From assembly GCA_023414355.1 (NCBI GenBank), contig JAEZOB010000009.1:496001-560000 (forward strand): a DNA stretch of 64,000 bases, written 5' to 3'. This DNA is from Bacillota bacterium (lineage in GTDB: Bacteria; Bacillota; Clostridia; Lachnospirales; Lachnospiraceae). Shown here piece by piece: positions 42,864 through 52,700 of this stretch; positions within the stretch are counted from its first letter, which is position 1, and each line of letters begins with the position of its first letter. The notes below the pieces were generated by a model. It did not search any database and was not told where the DNA came from. It was given only the letters and a program-made list of their open reading frames with translations. The translations under genes were made by a program, and so were the position numbers.

Positions 42864-45629
42864 ATGAGAAATAAACACATCTTTTTAAATATAGTTCTGT
42901 CGATTTGTATTGTATCACTAAATGTCTATCCTGCGTTCGCTATGGAAACAGGGGGTCTGCCGGAGGATCATATCCCGGCGGCAGAAAAAGTCAGTGATAA
43001 CTTAGGGATTCATGGAGAACAAGCTCCTTCCAAAGAGGCAGATACTTTTGCAGGCGAAACAACACTTTTTACGCTGGCAACGACGCCTCAAGCTATCATA
43101 GCTATGCCTCAAGCTATTGTAGCCACAAAGCAGTCCATCTCTTTGGGGGAAAAGCCCACCTTTCAAATTGAGTTGACAGAAAAAGAAGGGGTTTCGGGTT
43201 TGTACGGTACATTAGGCTATATACCTGCAAAAACGATAGAAATTTTAGTGTTGTATTCCTTTGATGGAGATCATTACTATTCAGTTGAAAATAAAGATGA
43301 GTATGGTTTTCGAAAATGGGATTTAACCGATCTGCAGGAAGAAGCAGAACCACAAACCCAGCTATGTATCGACGAAAACGACAGTCCTCTTAAGGCATAT
43401 CTCCGTGAGACTGTAAATACCCTTTATGTTAAGCTAATGATCACTCATGTGGTGAAAGAGAATAGTGTGAATACCTATACAGAAGCGATTAAGCTTTCGC
43501 ATGATAAAACCTGGGAAGCTCCAAAGCTCCCTCCGAATTTCTCGGCAAAAATTGAGCTAGGCGGACAGGGTTATCAGGTTAAGGGAGAGTTTGCTGATTT
43601 TTTGCCAAACACCGTTCGAATCAGACCGATGTATTCACTGGATGGAGAGAATTATCAGGTAATATGTGAGCAACAGCCGAACGATTGGCATTTGGACAGA
43701 TTGGGTTCGGAGGATGAGGCAGAACTGAAGCTACTTCAGAAACAAACATGTGTCGAGGCCAGCACCGAACCATTGAAAAGCTACCTGGCAGGAGCAATTG
43801 ATTCGTTTTATGTCAGACTGCAAATTACACTTGAAAATGGAATTTGTTATGATACAAAACCTTGTCAAATCATACGAAATACAATACAGCCACTTCCTGA
43901 GGATGCAACTCTTTCTGCGCTCTTTCCCGGCAGTATGCGTGTTAAGAACTGGCGGCCTCTTTACACCTACGGAAAATATCAAATTACAGTAAGAGAGGAT
44001 GCAAGTATTGAGAGCATTTATGCCATGTTGCCCAATACTATTCCGGTTGAAGTTCAGATTGGGCTGAATGGCAATTCCGGTGTACCTATCATAGCAAATG
44101 TGAAGACTGCAGTATCGTGGAAAGCATTCACTGATATCAATTTAAAAGCCGATGAAACGCTTACGATAAATGATGCTGCAAATGACCTGGTAATACCTGC
44201 AGGAACACAGCTTAGTACACCGCAGGGGATATATGCTTTATCCCATGAGCTTATATTTGATGGAATCTATTCAAGAGATAATATTTGCCTTGTGCTTAAT
44301 GTGATCGGAAAGGAGGACAAGGCGGTGGTATCGCTTTATGGAACGAAAGCGGAGGAAGCAGTAGAAAATCAGCTCCCCATCTCTCTTGCATTTTCCAACA
44401 AACCCAGTGGGGCTACTGCAATCAAGACTTATTCCTATATTGAAGGAGATACAGGTTGGACAGCCCTTGGTGATTTGCTGACCCAAAGAGCGATTGATGC
44501 CAACCAGGCTCAGCAGCTTTATGGCTATATTGACGTATTGCGGCCAAATGCTTCTTCTTATCAACGGTATCTTCAGGGGGAAGTTCCGGGACTGGTAATT
44601 GCACTTGTCATAGAGGGTGGAGTCTATGCTGGAGAAACCGTACTTCTGCCGTGGCCCTACGAATATGATTTACCGATTAAGGTTCCTGAACTAAGCGGTT
44701 CGGGTGGTAATGAAAATAATGCCGGTAGCGGTGATAACAAAGAAAAGGATAGCAGTAATAATGGTGGGCAGCGTCCCGATTTACCAGGCAATGAATTACC
44801 ACCACTCGTATCCTCACCACCACCGGTTTTTACCCCGGCACCGACTCCTGCATCAGAACCGACGCCGAAGCTAACCCCGGAACCGACTCCTGTATCAGAA
44901 TCAACACCAATGCTAACCCCGGCACCGTCACCTGCATCAGGACCAACACCGGCGCTTACCTCGGTACTGTCGCCTGCATCAGAATCGACACCAATGTTTA
45001 CCCCGGCATCGACTCCTGCATCAGAACCGGCACCAATGTTTACCACGGTGTCGACTTCTGTATCAGACCCGGCTCCTCTGATCGAGTCGCCTCAAGTACT
45101 TCTTCCGATGGCTGCTCCTGAGCCGGTAGTGAAAGCAGAACCTATTCCGAATTCAAAACCGGCTGCTTTAGTTATGGAAGCCCAGGAGAAATCGATTGCG
45201 GATCATGGAAACAATACAGCTGTTATCGATCCTCCGATCTTGGATAGTAGCATAAAACAACAACAAGTAATGATCAGTGCTAATACAAATGTGACTTATG
45301 CGAACCTTATGGACAATAATAGCACTGCAACTCAGCCATCCATCGAGCCAAGTAAGCCATTAGGTGCTCCACAGGAAGGGCTACCGGAGAAGGAAACTGA
45401 TAGAAAGAAATTTGCTTCAGCAGAACCAATCGTGCCATCGACTGCAGAAACAACAGAACGTAAAGTACCTCGCAGGACAGGTTTTCCGCAGGCAGCAGCC
45501 GTTGGGGTACTGGCAGTTGGCTCTGTAGCTACGATAGGAATTGCAGCGAGCGCGGCGGGTACTACAACCTCTGCAGGTGTGGCAGGTAAGCTGATTACAA
45601 TATTAAAAAGGCTTCTGTTAAGGAAATAG
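42864..45629 (+). CDS. Large secreted/anchored surface protein with Pro/Thr/Ser-rich linker
   Basis: 921 residues. A signal peptide (residues 1-28, ending PAFA) is followed by two related ~100-residue domains: the first contains YSFDGDHYYSV...PLKAYLRETVNTLYVKLMIT, the second YSLDGENYQVI...PLKSYLAGAIDSFYVRLQIT. A further folded region follows to ~610. Residues ~650-740 are a low-complexity linker built of PxPTPASEPTP-like units. Near the end is VPRRTGFP, then a hydrophobic helix and the basic tail LKRLLLRK. That resembles a cell-wall sorting layout, but the motif is not LPxTG. The N-terminal domains are not recognised. GGAGATGAG precedes the ATG, and the small TM protein lies 83 bp upstream in the same unit. 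Confidence 0.85.
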   Translation: MRNKHIFLNIVLSICIVSLNVYPAFAMETGGLPEDHIPAAEKVSDNLGIHGEQAPSKEADTFAGETTLFTLATTPQAIIAMPQAIVATKQSISLGEKPTFQIELTEKEGVSGLYGTLGYIPAKTIEILVLYSFDGDHYYSVENKDEYGFRKWDLTDLQEEAEPQTQLCIDENDSPLKAYLRETVNTLYVKLMITHVVKENSVNTYTEAIKLSHDKTWEAPKLPPNFSAKIELGGQGYQVKGEFADFLPNTVRIRPMYSLDGENYQVICEQQPNDWHLDRLGSEDEAELKLLQKQTCVEASTEPLKSYLAGAIDSFYVRLQITLENGICYDTKPCQIIRNTIQPLPEDATLSALFPGSMRVKNWRPLYTYGKYQITVREDASIESIYAMLPNTIPVEVQIGLNGNSGVPIIANVKTAVSWKAFTDINLKADETLTINDAANDLVIPAGTQLSTPQGIYALSHELIFDGIYSRDNICLVLNVIGKEDKAVVSLYGTKAEEAVENQLPISLAFSNKPSGATAIKTYSYIEGDTGWTALGDLLTQRAIDANQAQQLYGYIDVLRPNASSYQRYLQGEVPGLVIALVIEGGVYAGETVLLPWPYEYDLPIKVPELSGSGGNENNAGSGDNKEKDSSNNGGQRPDLPGNELPPLVSSPPPVFTPAPTPASEPTPKLTPEPTPVSESTPMLTPAPSPASGPTPALTSVLSPASESTPMFTPASTPASEPAPMFTTVSTSVSDPAPLIESPQVLLPMAAPEPVVKAEPIPNSKPAALVMEAQEKSIADHGNNTAVIDPPILDSSIKQQQVMISANTNVTYANLMDNNSTATQPSIEPSKPLGAPQEGLPEKETDRKKFASAEPIVPSTAETTERKVPRRTGFPQAAAVGVLAVGSVATIGIAASAAGTTTSAGVAGKLITILKRLLLRK

Positions 45630-45702
45630 TAGTTACAAATAATGCTTAAAAAATTGATAGAGGATAGTTCACTAGTTTAGTTTAGAATTGTATTCGAATT
45701 GA

Positions 45703-45764
45703 ACTACATAGAATCAGAAAGAACCGACATTTTCGTAATGTCGGTTCTTTCGATTCTACGTAGT
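45703..45764. terminator. Long bidirectional terminator
   Basis: A perfect 14-bp stem AAAGAACCGACATT with AATGTCGGTTCTTT around TTCGT is extended outward by TAGAATC/GATTCTA and further pairs to about 27 bp. It separates convergent genes; the rest of 45630-45798 is A/T-rich. Confidence 0.93.
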
Positions 45765-45798
45765 CTTATTTTTAAAATAGCCTAACTAATCTTAAATA

Positions 45799-47718
45799 TT
45801 ACCTAGCCAAAGGCAAATCAATAAAGAAAATTGAGCCTTGTCCAAGCTTGGAGGAAACGTAGATTTCTCCCGCTAGTTCCTCTATAATGCTTTTCACTAT
45901 GTAAAGGCCGAGACCACTGCCGGTACCGTGGCTTTCCTTTCCCATATAAAACCGTTCAAAAATATGTGGAACATCTTCGGGAGCAATACCACAGCCTGTA
46001 TCTGCAACCGATAGATGGCAGCCCTCATCATCAATCGCTGCCGATAGGGTGATTTTACCACCGGAGGGAGTAAACTTAAGGGCGTTGATAATAAGATTCT
46101 CATAAAGAATTTCCAGCTTCTTGAGTGGGGCATAGAGGAAGCCATCCTCCTCAGGAGGTTCCATGATTAAGTACACAGATTGTACTTCTGCAGCCATATG
46201 GTGAGTGTGATATATCTCCTCCAATAAGCTTTTCACCGAAACCATCGCATAGGGTTCAGAAAGCTCATCCATCTGATTAAATATTGCTAACCCCTGTACA
46301 CGGCGTGCCATTTCCTGTTGCTTTTGCTCGACGAGATCAATATAGCGAAGCAGCTCTGCATCAATGCCCGTATTATGTGCCCGAATTGCTTGAATGAAGG
46401 AGCCTGCTGCATAAACAGGCGCCTTGAGATCATGTGCCATGTCAGCAAAAAATGCCTTACGCTCCTGCAACAGATTCTTGAGCTCTGCGGTTCGTTGTTC
46501 TACCAATTCCTCCAAATGAGCTCTAAATTCATCATTTTCAGCCAGGATTCGTTTGTTACGGGATACCATCATAGCTCCGAACAATAATACTAGAAGTAAG
46601 CCGCTCCACTCAAATTGCCAGAAGAAAAGAATTGGTTCAAACAGATTGGAAGCAAACAGGTTATACAATAGCCCTGCACCAAAAGCGATACAGGCAAGTC
46701 TGGTAAACAACTGCTCCCCTGAATTAGTATGTCCGCTTTGTAGCACCAAAAGCAGAGCAACACAAAAGGTAAAAATATAGTAGTAATTCGTGAGTATTCC
46801 ATGGAGCCAAACCATCCACGGAAATACCGGAATGAATACTGCCAGAAAAAGCATTAGGACAGATGCTGCTATCATAATCCGCTTAATCCATTTGGTATAG
46901 CTCTGTTTGTCGGTGACCCCTGATAATACAGCTAATCGCAGAACACAATAGCATAATCCATAGAGAGCCGCACTCTGCAATAAATACCAGTATTCTTCTA
47001 TTGGCAGAGACAGTAACCGTATAAAATAGTAGGACATATACAAAGAGAAGCTACAACAGAGTACCCCAAACCATAAGGCAAGAGGATCCTTTTTCTGACG
47101 CCAGAGCGCCCAAGTGAAAATAGTTAGCACTAACACAGCAAAACAGGCGATCCCATATGCAATACATTGTATAATCGCGATATGGAAAACCGCTTCTGTA
47201 CTACCAAGTGCCGGAGGACTATACATTCCGCTGTAATACCCTGTCTTAGACATTGTCTCTACGGTCAACAGATGATCACCTTTTGAGAGGAGAAAAGAGA
47301 TCTGAGCACTGCCCCTTCCCTGGGAGAGGACTTTATCATCCAGAGTTATGGTATAGCGGGAAAAGAGACTGGGAAAATTCATAGCCATTTCCATGGGCTT
47401 GCCATCATAGCGCAGTGTCATTTCATAAAGAGCTCTTCCATGGGGCGATACTTTTTTATCACCTCTTTGTAAGCTTGAAAATTCTCCGATATAGGTAGGA
47501 AGCTTATTCACCCTTTCATCAGTCAGCAGCCAGCCATCGATGAGATATAATAGTCTGCTGCGCTTCAATGCATCCTCTGTTAGAGCAATTACACCGTTTT
47601 TGCCGTAAGGAGGAGGGGTTTTATATTTATTATCCGCGTAGAACAGCAGGAAGAAAAATGCTGCAATCAGAACAGCAAAGGCATAAGGCAGACATTTCTT
47701 TATTTGAGTTCTATTCAA
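45799..47718 (-). CDS. 7TM-type sensor histidine kinase
   Basis: About 639 residues. An N-terminal membrane anchor precedes an external domain (~35-165), then seven membrane helices (~170-385). This resembles 7TM-DISM receptors, which often sense carbohydrates or cell-wall material. A coiled-coil linker, HisKA domain with phospho-His in FFADMAHDLKAPVYAAG and a complete HATPase domain (NALKFTPSGG, DTGCGIAPEDVPHIFERFYMG, GSGLGLYIVKSI) follow. I favour the TTG start at 47718 because AAGGAG lies 8 nt upstream; a TTG at 47754 would add 12 residues without a ribosome site. It lies 105 bp after the four-domain regulator on the same strand, and the two should form one signalling pair. Confidence 0.92.
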   Translation of the reverse strand: MNRTQIKKCLPYAFAVLIAAFFFLLFYADNKYKTPPPYGKNGVIALTEDALKRSRLLYLIDGWLLTDERVNKLPTYIGEFSSLQRGDKKVSPHGRALYEMTLRYDGKPMEMAMNFPSLFSRYTITLDDKVLSQGRGSAQISFLLSKGDHLLTVETMSKTGYYSGMYSPPALGSTEAVFHIAIIQCIAYGIACFAVLVLTIFTWALWRQKKDPLALWFGVLCCSFSLYMSYYFIRLLSLPIEEYWYLLQSAALYGLCYCVLRLAVLSGVTDKQSYTKWIKRIMIAASVLMLFLAVFIPVFPWMVWLHGILTNYYYIFTFCVALLLVLQSGHTNSGEQLFTRLACIAFGAGLLYNLFASNLFEPILFFWQFEWSGLLLVLLFGAMMVSRNKRILAENDEFRAHLEELVEQRTAELKNLLQERKAFFADMAHDLKAPVYAAGSFIQAIRAHNTGIDAELLRYIDLVEQKQQEMARRVQGLAIFNQMDELSEPYAMVSVKSLLEEIYHTHHMAAEVQSVYLIMEPPEEDGFLYAPLKKLEILYENLIINALKFTPSGGKITLSAAIDDEGCHLSVADTGCGIAPEDVPHIFERFYMGKESHGTGSGLGLYIVKSIIEELAGEIYVSSKLGQGSIFFIDLPLAR

Positions 47719-47823
47719 CAGATCACTCCTTCCTCTGTTATAACATATTGCCAATTCTAGAGTTTGATTTCTTGTACGAGCTATTCTCTGATACGATACG
47801 GATACAACCTCACAGCAGAATGC

Positions 47824-49248
47824 TTAGACCTCAGCTACAAAGCGATAGCCCTCACCCCAAACAGATTCAATAAAGCGATGTGCTGTCTCAGTACCTTCCA
47901 GCTTACGGCATAGCTGGGACAGATGCAGCTGTATGGTGTGTCCATCATCCCATTGACGGCTGCCCCAAATTAACTCGTATAGCTTGTTCGGTGAATAGGC
48001 AGTGCCTTCATTTTGCATCAGCAGATGCAGCAAATCAAACTCTACTGTAGTAAGTGGTAACACTTGTCCCTTTAAAAACGCTTTACGATCCTTTAGATCA
48101 AGCCGCAGGCTACCAGAGGTAAGGTCAGACCGCAGAAGTCCTACCGTCTTGATTCTGCTTTCCACCTTCAGCCAGAACAGCTCGGGTGTAACATCCTTCG
48201 TAATGTAGTCTATACCACCGGTTAGAAAGCCCTTGGTCTGGTGTTCACTGTCAGATAGACTGCTCAGGTAGAGGATAGGTGCACCGGTGATTCGTTTCAG
48301 CTGATCGCAGAGATCAAAACCACTGGTATTTCCAAGATTTACATCAAGTAATACGCAATCAAACCGCTCTTGTCCTGCCAGGGAGAGAGCGGCTGCTTCG
48401 TGGTCTGCAGTTCGTACGATACAATCATGTGCCAAAAGCACCTGTGTCCAGCGAAGTCGCTCGGATTCCTCATCATCCACCAGGAGAATGACATAGCGAT
48501 GACTTGAGTAGGCAGCGAAAGGCTTTTTCTGCTCTCCGGTGTGCTCTGCCTCAGGAAGCAACAAGCTTCCGAGGTAATCCTTTTTCAACTGGGGGTACAC
48601 ATGCTTTGACACCGGTACCCAGCAGTCTGATTTTGTCAGTGCACCCTCTGAGGTCAACTTCGCTATGTGACGCAGATTGATAATATATGCCCGATGCACC
48701 TTGATAAAATCAGGCCACTGCAAAAGTCTTGCCTCATAATCGGAAAAGGTACCGGAGATTTCCTCCTGTTTCCCTCCCAACAGGTGAAATACGATACTTC
48801 TACCGATGACCTCTACATATTCAATTTGGGAGAAAGCAAGGTGCAGAACGCTGTTCTTTGTTTTGATTACCATGCCTGTTTCATCCTTGTGGCTAACTTC
48901 TCCTGCCAGTCTGTCCAGTACCGGGAACAGAAACAGCGCACTGATCGGCTTGGGCAGACAATACCAAAGATTTCTCGTTGCATCCAAGGCATTTTCCCGA
49001 AAAGGAACGATCCCAATGATACGAAGCTGGCGGTCCTTCTGTCGGATTTCTTCAAGGAGGCTGTCACTTTTATCACTCTCCAAAAATAATGCGTCATATT
49101 CACCGGGGATAAAATCATATAGAAAATCCATATCATTGCTAAAAAAACGATAGGAAAAGTCAACCTCCTTTTTCTGACGATACGCTTCGAAAAGTTGAGA
49201 CAGGAGGTCGGCAGTTTCTTTATTGGGGAAATATGCTGCAATTCGCAT
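47824..49248 (-). CDS. Four-domain response regulator: REC-LytTR-REC-winged helix
   Basis: 474 residues with two receivers and two different DNA-binding domains. Residues 1-115: a degenerate receiver lacking the N-terminal acidic pair, with E57 where the phospho-acceptor Asp should be (YDALFLESD) but K100 kept (LPKP). Residues ~125-228: a LytTR domain (SQIEYVEVIGRSIVFH, FIKVHRAYIINLRHI, VPVSKHV). Residues 252-370: a complete receiver (VDDEE, D302 in VLLDVN, K351 in YITKD). Residues ~378-474: an OmpR/PhoB winged helix (LTTVEFDLLHLLMQNEGTAYS, LHLSQLCRKLEG, VWGEGYRFV). The reading frame is continuous, so this is one fused protein. It probably receives phosphate from the 7TM kinase downstream and can bind two kinds of DNA site, one of them LytTR-type direct repeats. 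Confidence 0.93.
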   Translation of the reverse strand: MRIAAYFPNKETADLLSQLFEAYRQKKEVDFSYRFFSNDMDFLYDFIPGEYDALFLESDKSDSLLEEIRQKDRQLRIIGIVPFRENALDATRNLWYCLPKPISALFLFPVLDRLAGEVSHKDETGMVIKTKNSVLHLAFSQIEYVEVIGRSIVFHLLGGKQEEISGTFSDYEARLLQWPDFIKVHRAYIINLRHIAKLTSEGALTKSDCWVPVSKHVYPQLKKDYLGSLLLPEAEHTGEQKKPFAAYSSHRYVILLVDDEESERLRWTQVLLAHDCIVRTADHEAAALSLAGQERFDCVLLDVNLGNTSGFDLCDQLKRITGAPILYLSSLSDSEHQTKGFLTGGIDYITKDVTPELFWLKVESRIKTVGLLRSDLTSGSLRLDLKDRKAFLKGQVLPLTTVEFDLLHLLMQNEGTAYSPNKLYELIWGSRQWDDGHTIQLHLSQLCRKLEGTETAHRFIESVWGEGYRFVAEV

Positions 49249-49419
49249 AAAAAATACTCCGTTCTATCAATATTCTATACTTTATTGTACCATGTCCGCA
49301 AGCGTCCATGGTATGGCACTTCGTGCCATGATATGCACTCTCTTCGTTCGGCACTGGTATAATATCTGCCGATATTATACCATAGTCCCACTCCGGCTTC
49401 AACGTAGGATTATCGCCCT
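49249..49419. promoter_or_regulatory. Divergent promoter region with two hairpins
   Basis: Upstream of the four-domain regulator there is hairpin ATGGCAC-TTC-GTGCCAT (49313-49329) and a perfect 11-bp hairpin GGTATAATATC-TGCC-GATATTATACC (49356-49381). TTCGTGCCA and TTCGTTCGG lie at 49320 and 49343, a 23-bp spacing similar to but not the same as the 21-bp boxes further on. A minus-strand -10 candidate is TACAAT near 49282-49287. This may be an autoregulatory site. Confidence 0.45.
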
Positions 49420-49483
49420 TTCATGCAGTTTCCTTGCCCTCTCATGCAAGACATGTTTTCGGGAGGTGCTTTTGTGCTAGGAT
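49420..49483 (+). promoter_or_regulatory. TTCATGCAG direct-repeat operator and promoter (site 2)
   Basis: TTCATGCAG at 49420-49428 and CTCATGCAA at 49441-49449, a 21-bp period, in the context CCCTTTCATGCAG...CCCTCTCATGCA. A -10 element TAGGAT in TGTGCTAGGATAGCAT begins 35 bp after the C of the second CATGCA. The same distance occurs at 53.1 kb and within one base at 63.4 kb. Confidence 0.75.
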
Positions 49484-49502
49484 AGCATCCGAACAGCTAC
49501 CG

Positions 49503-49559
49503 TTCGTGCGGTAGGAGACACGATTCGTGCAGTAAACGGTTTTCATGGATAAAATGTGA
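49503..49559 (+). promoter_or_regulatory. TTCGTGCRG direct-repeat operator (site 3, duplicate of site 1)
   Basis: TTCGTGCGG at 49503-49511 and TTCGTGCAG at 49524-49532, a 21-bp period. Nearly identical to 42347-42403. It lies between site 2 and the surface-protein gene, so this gene has two operator arrays. Confidence 0.65.
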
Positions 49560-49569
49560 TATTTTTATT

Positions 49570-49672
49570 ATGAACGATATTGATATAATTAGAAGCCTGG
49601 TTGCCATCGGCGAACAGGTACCAATTCATCTCAGATGGTATAGGTAGGGGAGTGGTGGAGAAAATGAAGTAA
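49570..49672 (+). pseudogene. Decayed copy of the small LemA-like TM protein gene
   Basis: The stretch aligns without gaps to codons ~34-58 of the intact gene at 42454. It reads SLVAIGEQVPIHLRWYR-stop-GSGGENE against SLAVISEQVQVHRKLYLQERGGEND. About three quarters of ~75 bases agree by eye. There is an in-frame TAG at 49645-49647. The segment for the membrane helix is missing, and the C-terminal MNRxPAYIxGF part is absent. The duplicated promoter (site 3) lies immediately upstream. So the small TM gene was once present before this secreted-protein gene too, and has been lost. Confidence 0.72.
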
Positions 49673-49776
49673 TACGGATAAGTTAATACATTTTGATACA
49701 GGAGCACATGCTTTACTACGTGCTGCCTGAGATTCTGAAAAGTTTTAGATTACAAATAAATGGGAGGAACACAAAC

Positions 49777-52700
49777 ATGAACAGGAGCAAAAGATTTCTA
49801 AGCGTATTGATGGTACTATGCATGATACTAACCTTACTGCCGGTGAGCAGTAAAGGGGAGATTGCCTATGCCGCCGTGTCTTGCGACGTCTATGTGGGCG
49901 GAGTGGAGGTCACCAGTGATAATATGGGTAATATCACCGGCGAAGGAATTACCACCGGTACAGTCACCTACGATAATGGCACCCAAACCCTTACCTTAAG
50001 CGGTGCTAACATTACGGGAGTATATAACGGTAGTGATTATAGCTGTGCGATCTACGCCGCTCATAATATTAAGATCGTACTGATCGGCAACAACACAGCG
50101 ACCTGTACGAGCGGTAGCGCTATCAGTAGTCGTGGAATTTATGCAACAGGAGATATCAACATAAGCGGTACAGGCAGCCTCACCGCACGTGGCGGTAATG
50201 ACAGTTCAAGACCAGGTGAAGGTTATGGAATATATAGCACAGGAAATATTACAATTGCAAGCGGAGAGGTTAATTCCACCGGTATTGCGAACTATACAGC
50301 AAGGGGAATACATGGAAAAACTGTAGCGATTTCAGGGGGAATAGTCAATGCTACCGGAGATGCTAATACTGCTCATGGTATCTTTGGATCAGCTTTAGAT
50401 GGGACTTCATGCATCAACATTACAGGTGGAACGGTGACTGCCGACGCCTGTTATAGCTTCGGTTCTAGCATCAATTCTTACGGCCTTTCTGGGGGCAAGC
50501 CGATTTTTATTTCCGGCGGAACAGTAACGGCTAAAGGTGATAAGAATGGAGTGAATAGAGAAATTACTATTGAAGGCGGAATGGTAACGATCAAAGGTAA
50601 TAGTAATACTGCTCTTGCTTTTAGTAGTACTGTCGATACGAGTAAATTGCATAAATCAAGTTATAATGGTACGGTTACCGGCAGCACCACCGATTGCAAT
50701 GGCTCTGGCTCGGAATCCTATAATGACACTAATCATGCCGCATATAGATTCATACAGTTTGTGCCGACACTCACCGGCACAGTGACAATCAGCGGTACAC
50801 CAAAATTCGGACAGGCAATGACCGCTACATTATCCGGTAACAACACCGGCACCCTTTCCTATCAGTGGAAGAGTGGCGGTAGCAATACCGGGACAAACTC
50901 GAATACCTATACTCCGGTGCTAGGTGACATCGGTAAGACCATCACCTGTGAGGTGACAAGCACAGTACAGACCGGTTCTGTCACCAGTGACCCCACCACA
51001 GCCATCTCGAAGGCGGATGGTCCCACTGTCACAGGAGTAGCCGCAATGAGCTGTACCAATTCAAGTAATAATAACGGTAAGCTGACCGGCGTGACCGGTG
51101 CTATGGAATACAAGAAGAACGGTGCTGCAAGCTATAACCCCGGCAACGGAAGCGACATCACCGGGCTGACCAGCGGTACTTATCTGGTACGCGTAAAAGA
51201 AACTACTACCCATAACGCAGGTGCAGACAATACCTTTACCGTGGGGGCTTATGTTCCCGACGCACTCACCGGCACAGTGACAATCGGCGGTACACCAAAA
51301 TTCGGACAGGAACTGACCGCTACCTACGCTTCCGGCAACAACACCGGAACCCTCTCTTATCAGTGGAAGAGGAACGGCAGTGCTATAGGATCAAACTCGA
51401 GTACCTATACTCTAGTGCAAGGTGATATCGGTACGACCATCACCTGTGAGGTGACAAGCACAGTACAGACCGGTTCTGTCACCAGTAGCCCCACCGCAGC
51501 CACCTCGAAGGCAGACGGTCCCACAGTCACAGGAGTAGCCGCAGTGGGCTGTACCAATTCAAGTAATGACGGTAAGCTGACCGGCGTGACCGGTGCTATG
51601 GAATATAAGCAAAGCGGTGCGGCAAGCTATAACCCCGGCAACGGAAGTGACATCACCGGGCTGACCAGCGGCATTTATCTGGTACGAGTAAAAGAAACAA
51701 CTACCCATAATGCAGGTGTAGACAGTAGCTTTACTGTAGGTGCTTATGTTCCTCCTACTCCCAGTAACGGAGGTTCCGGTGGAGGCGCAAGCACACCGGT
51801 AAAGAAAGAGGGAAAAATCGAGAAGGATCAGAAGCAGGAAGGAAATGCTCCGACAGCGAACCTAAAGGACAGTACAGAGGATCTGAAAGCTAAGGTATTA
51901 ACTGCTACGGAACAGGAGCAGGTGGCAGCGGGAAAGGACGCGAAGGTAATCTTAAAGGTCCAGGATATCAGTGCTTCTGTTAGTTCTGAGGATAAGAGAC
52001 AAATTGAAGAAAAGCTGGCTACAGAACAGCAAAATGCTGCCAATCCGGCACTACTTTATATTGATATCTCCCTGTACAAGAAGATCGGAGACGGACAAGA
52101 GACCAAAGTAACAGAGACAAGCGGTAAAATCAAGATCAGCATCGAGGTACCACAAAGCATGTGGAGCACCGAGGCAGGAACTGACAGAACCTATCGTGTG
52201 ATCCGTATCCACAACGGAGTGACAGAGCTTCTTGAGGGAACCTATGATCCTGCGACTCATCTCTTTACCTTTGAAACAGATCGTTTTTCCACCTATGCCC
52301 TGACTTATCAGGATAGCAATACGACATCTGATTTGAATAACGGAGGTACCTCGGATCAGCTTACAGTAGCGAAAGAGTTCAGTCATCTTCGTCTTACTTC
52401 CAAGGCAGCTAAGACTTCACAGAAGCTATCCTATGCCAAAGTAGCCGGTGCTGACGGGTATCTCATCTACGGAGCACAATACGGTAAAAAGCTGAAGAAG
52501 CTTGCTGATGTAGACGGAACAACCAGAAGCTATACCGTGAAAAAACTGAAGCAGGGAACCTATTATACCTATCAGGTAAAAGCCTATAAGCTCATCGACG
52601 GAAAGAAGGTAACCATAGCCGAATCAAGCCTGATTCATTCGGTTACTACAAGTAAGACCTATGGCAATCCGACAAAGCTTATCATTAAGAAGTCTTCTCT

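Noticed and set aside
49249..49380. A further 21-bp TTCRTGCRG operator upstream of the four-domain regulator
   Set aside because: TTCGTGCCA and TTCGTTCGG are 23 bp apart and the first is part of a hairpin, so the match is not good enough to add to the set.
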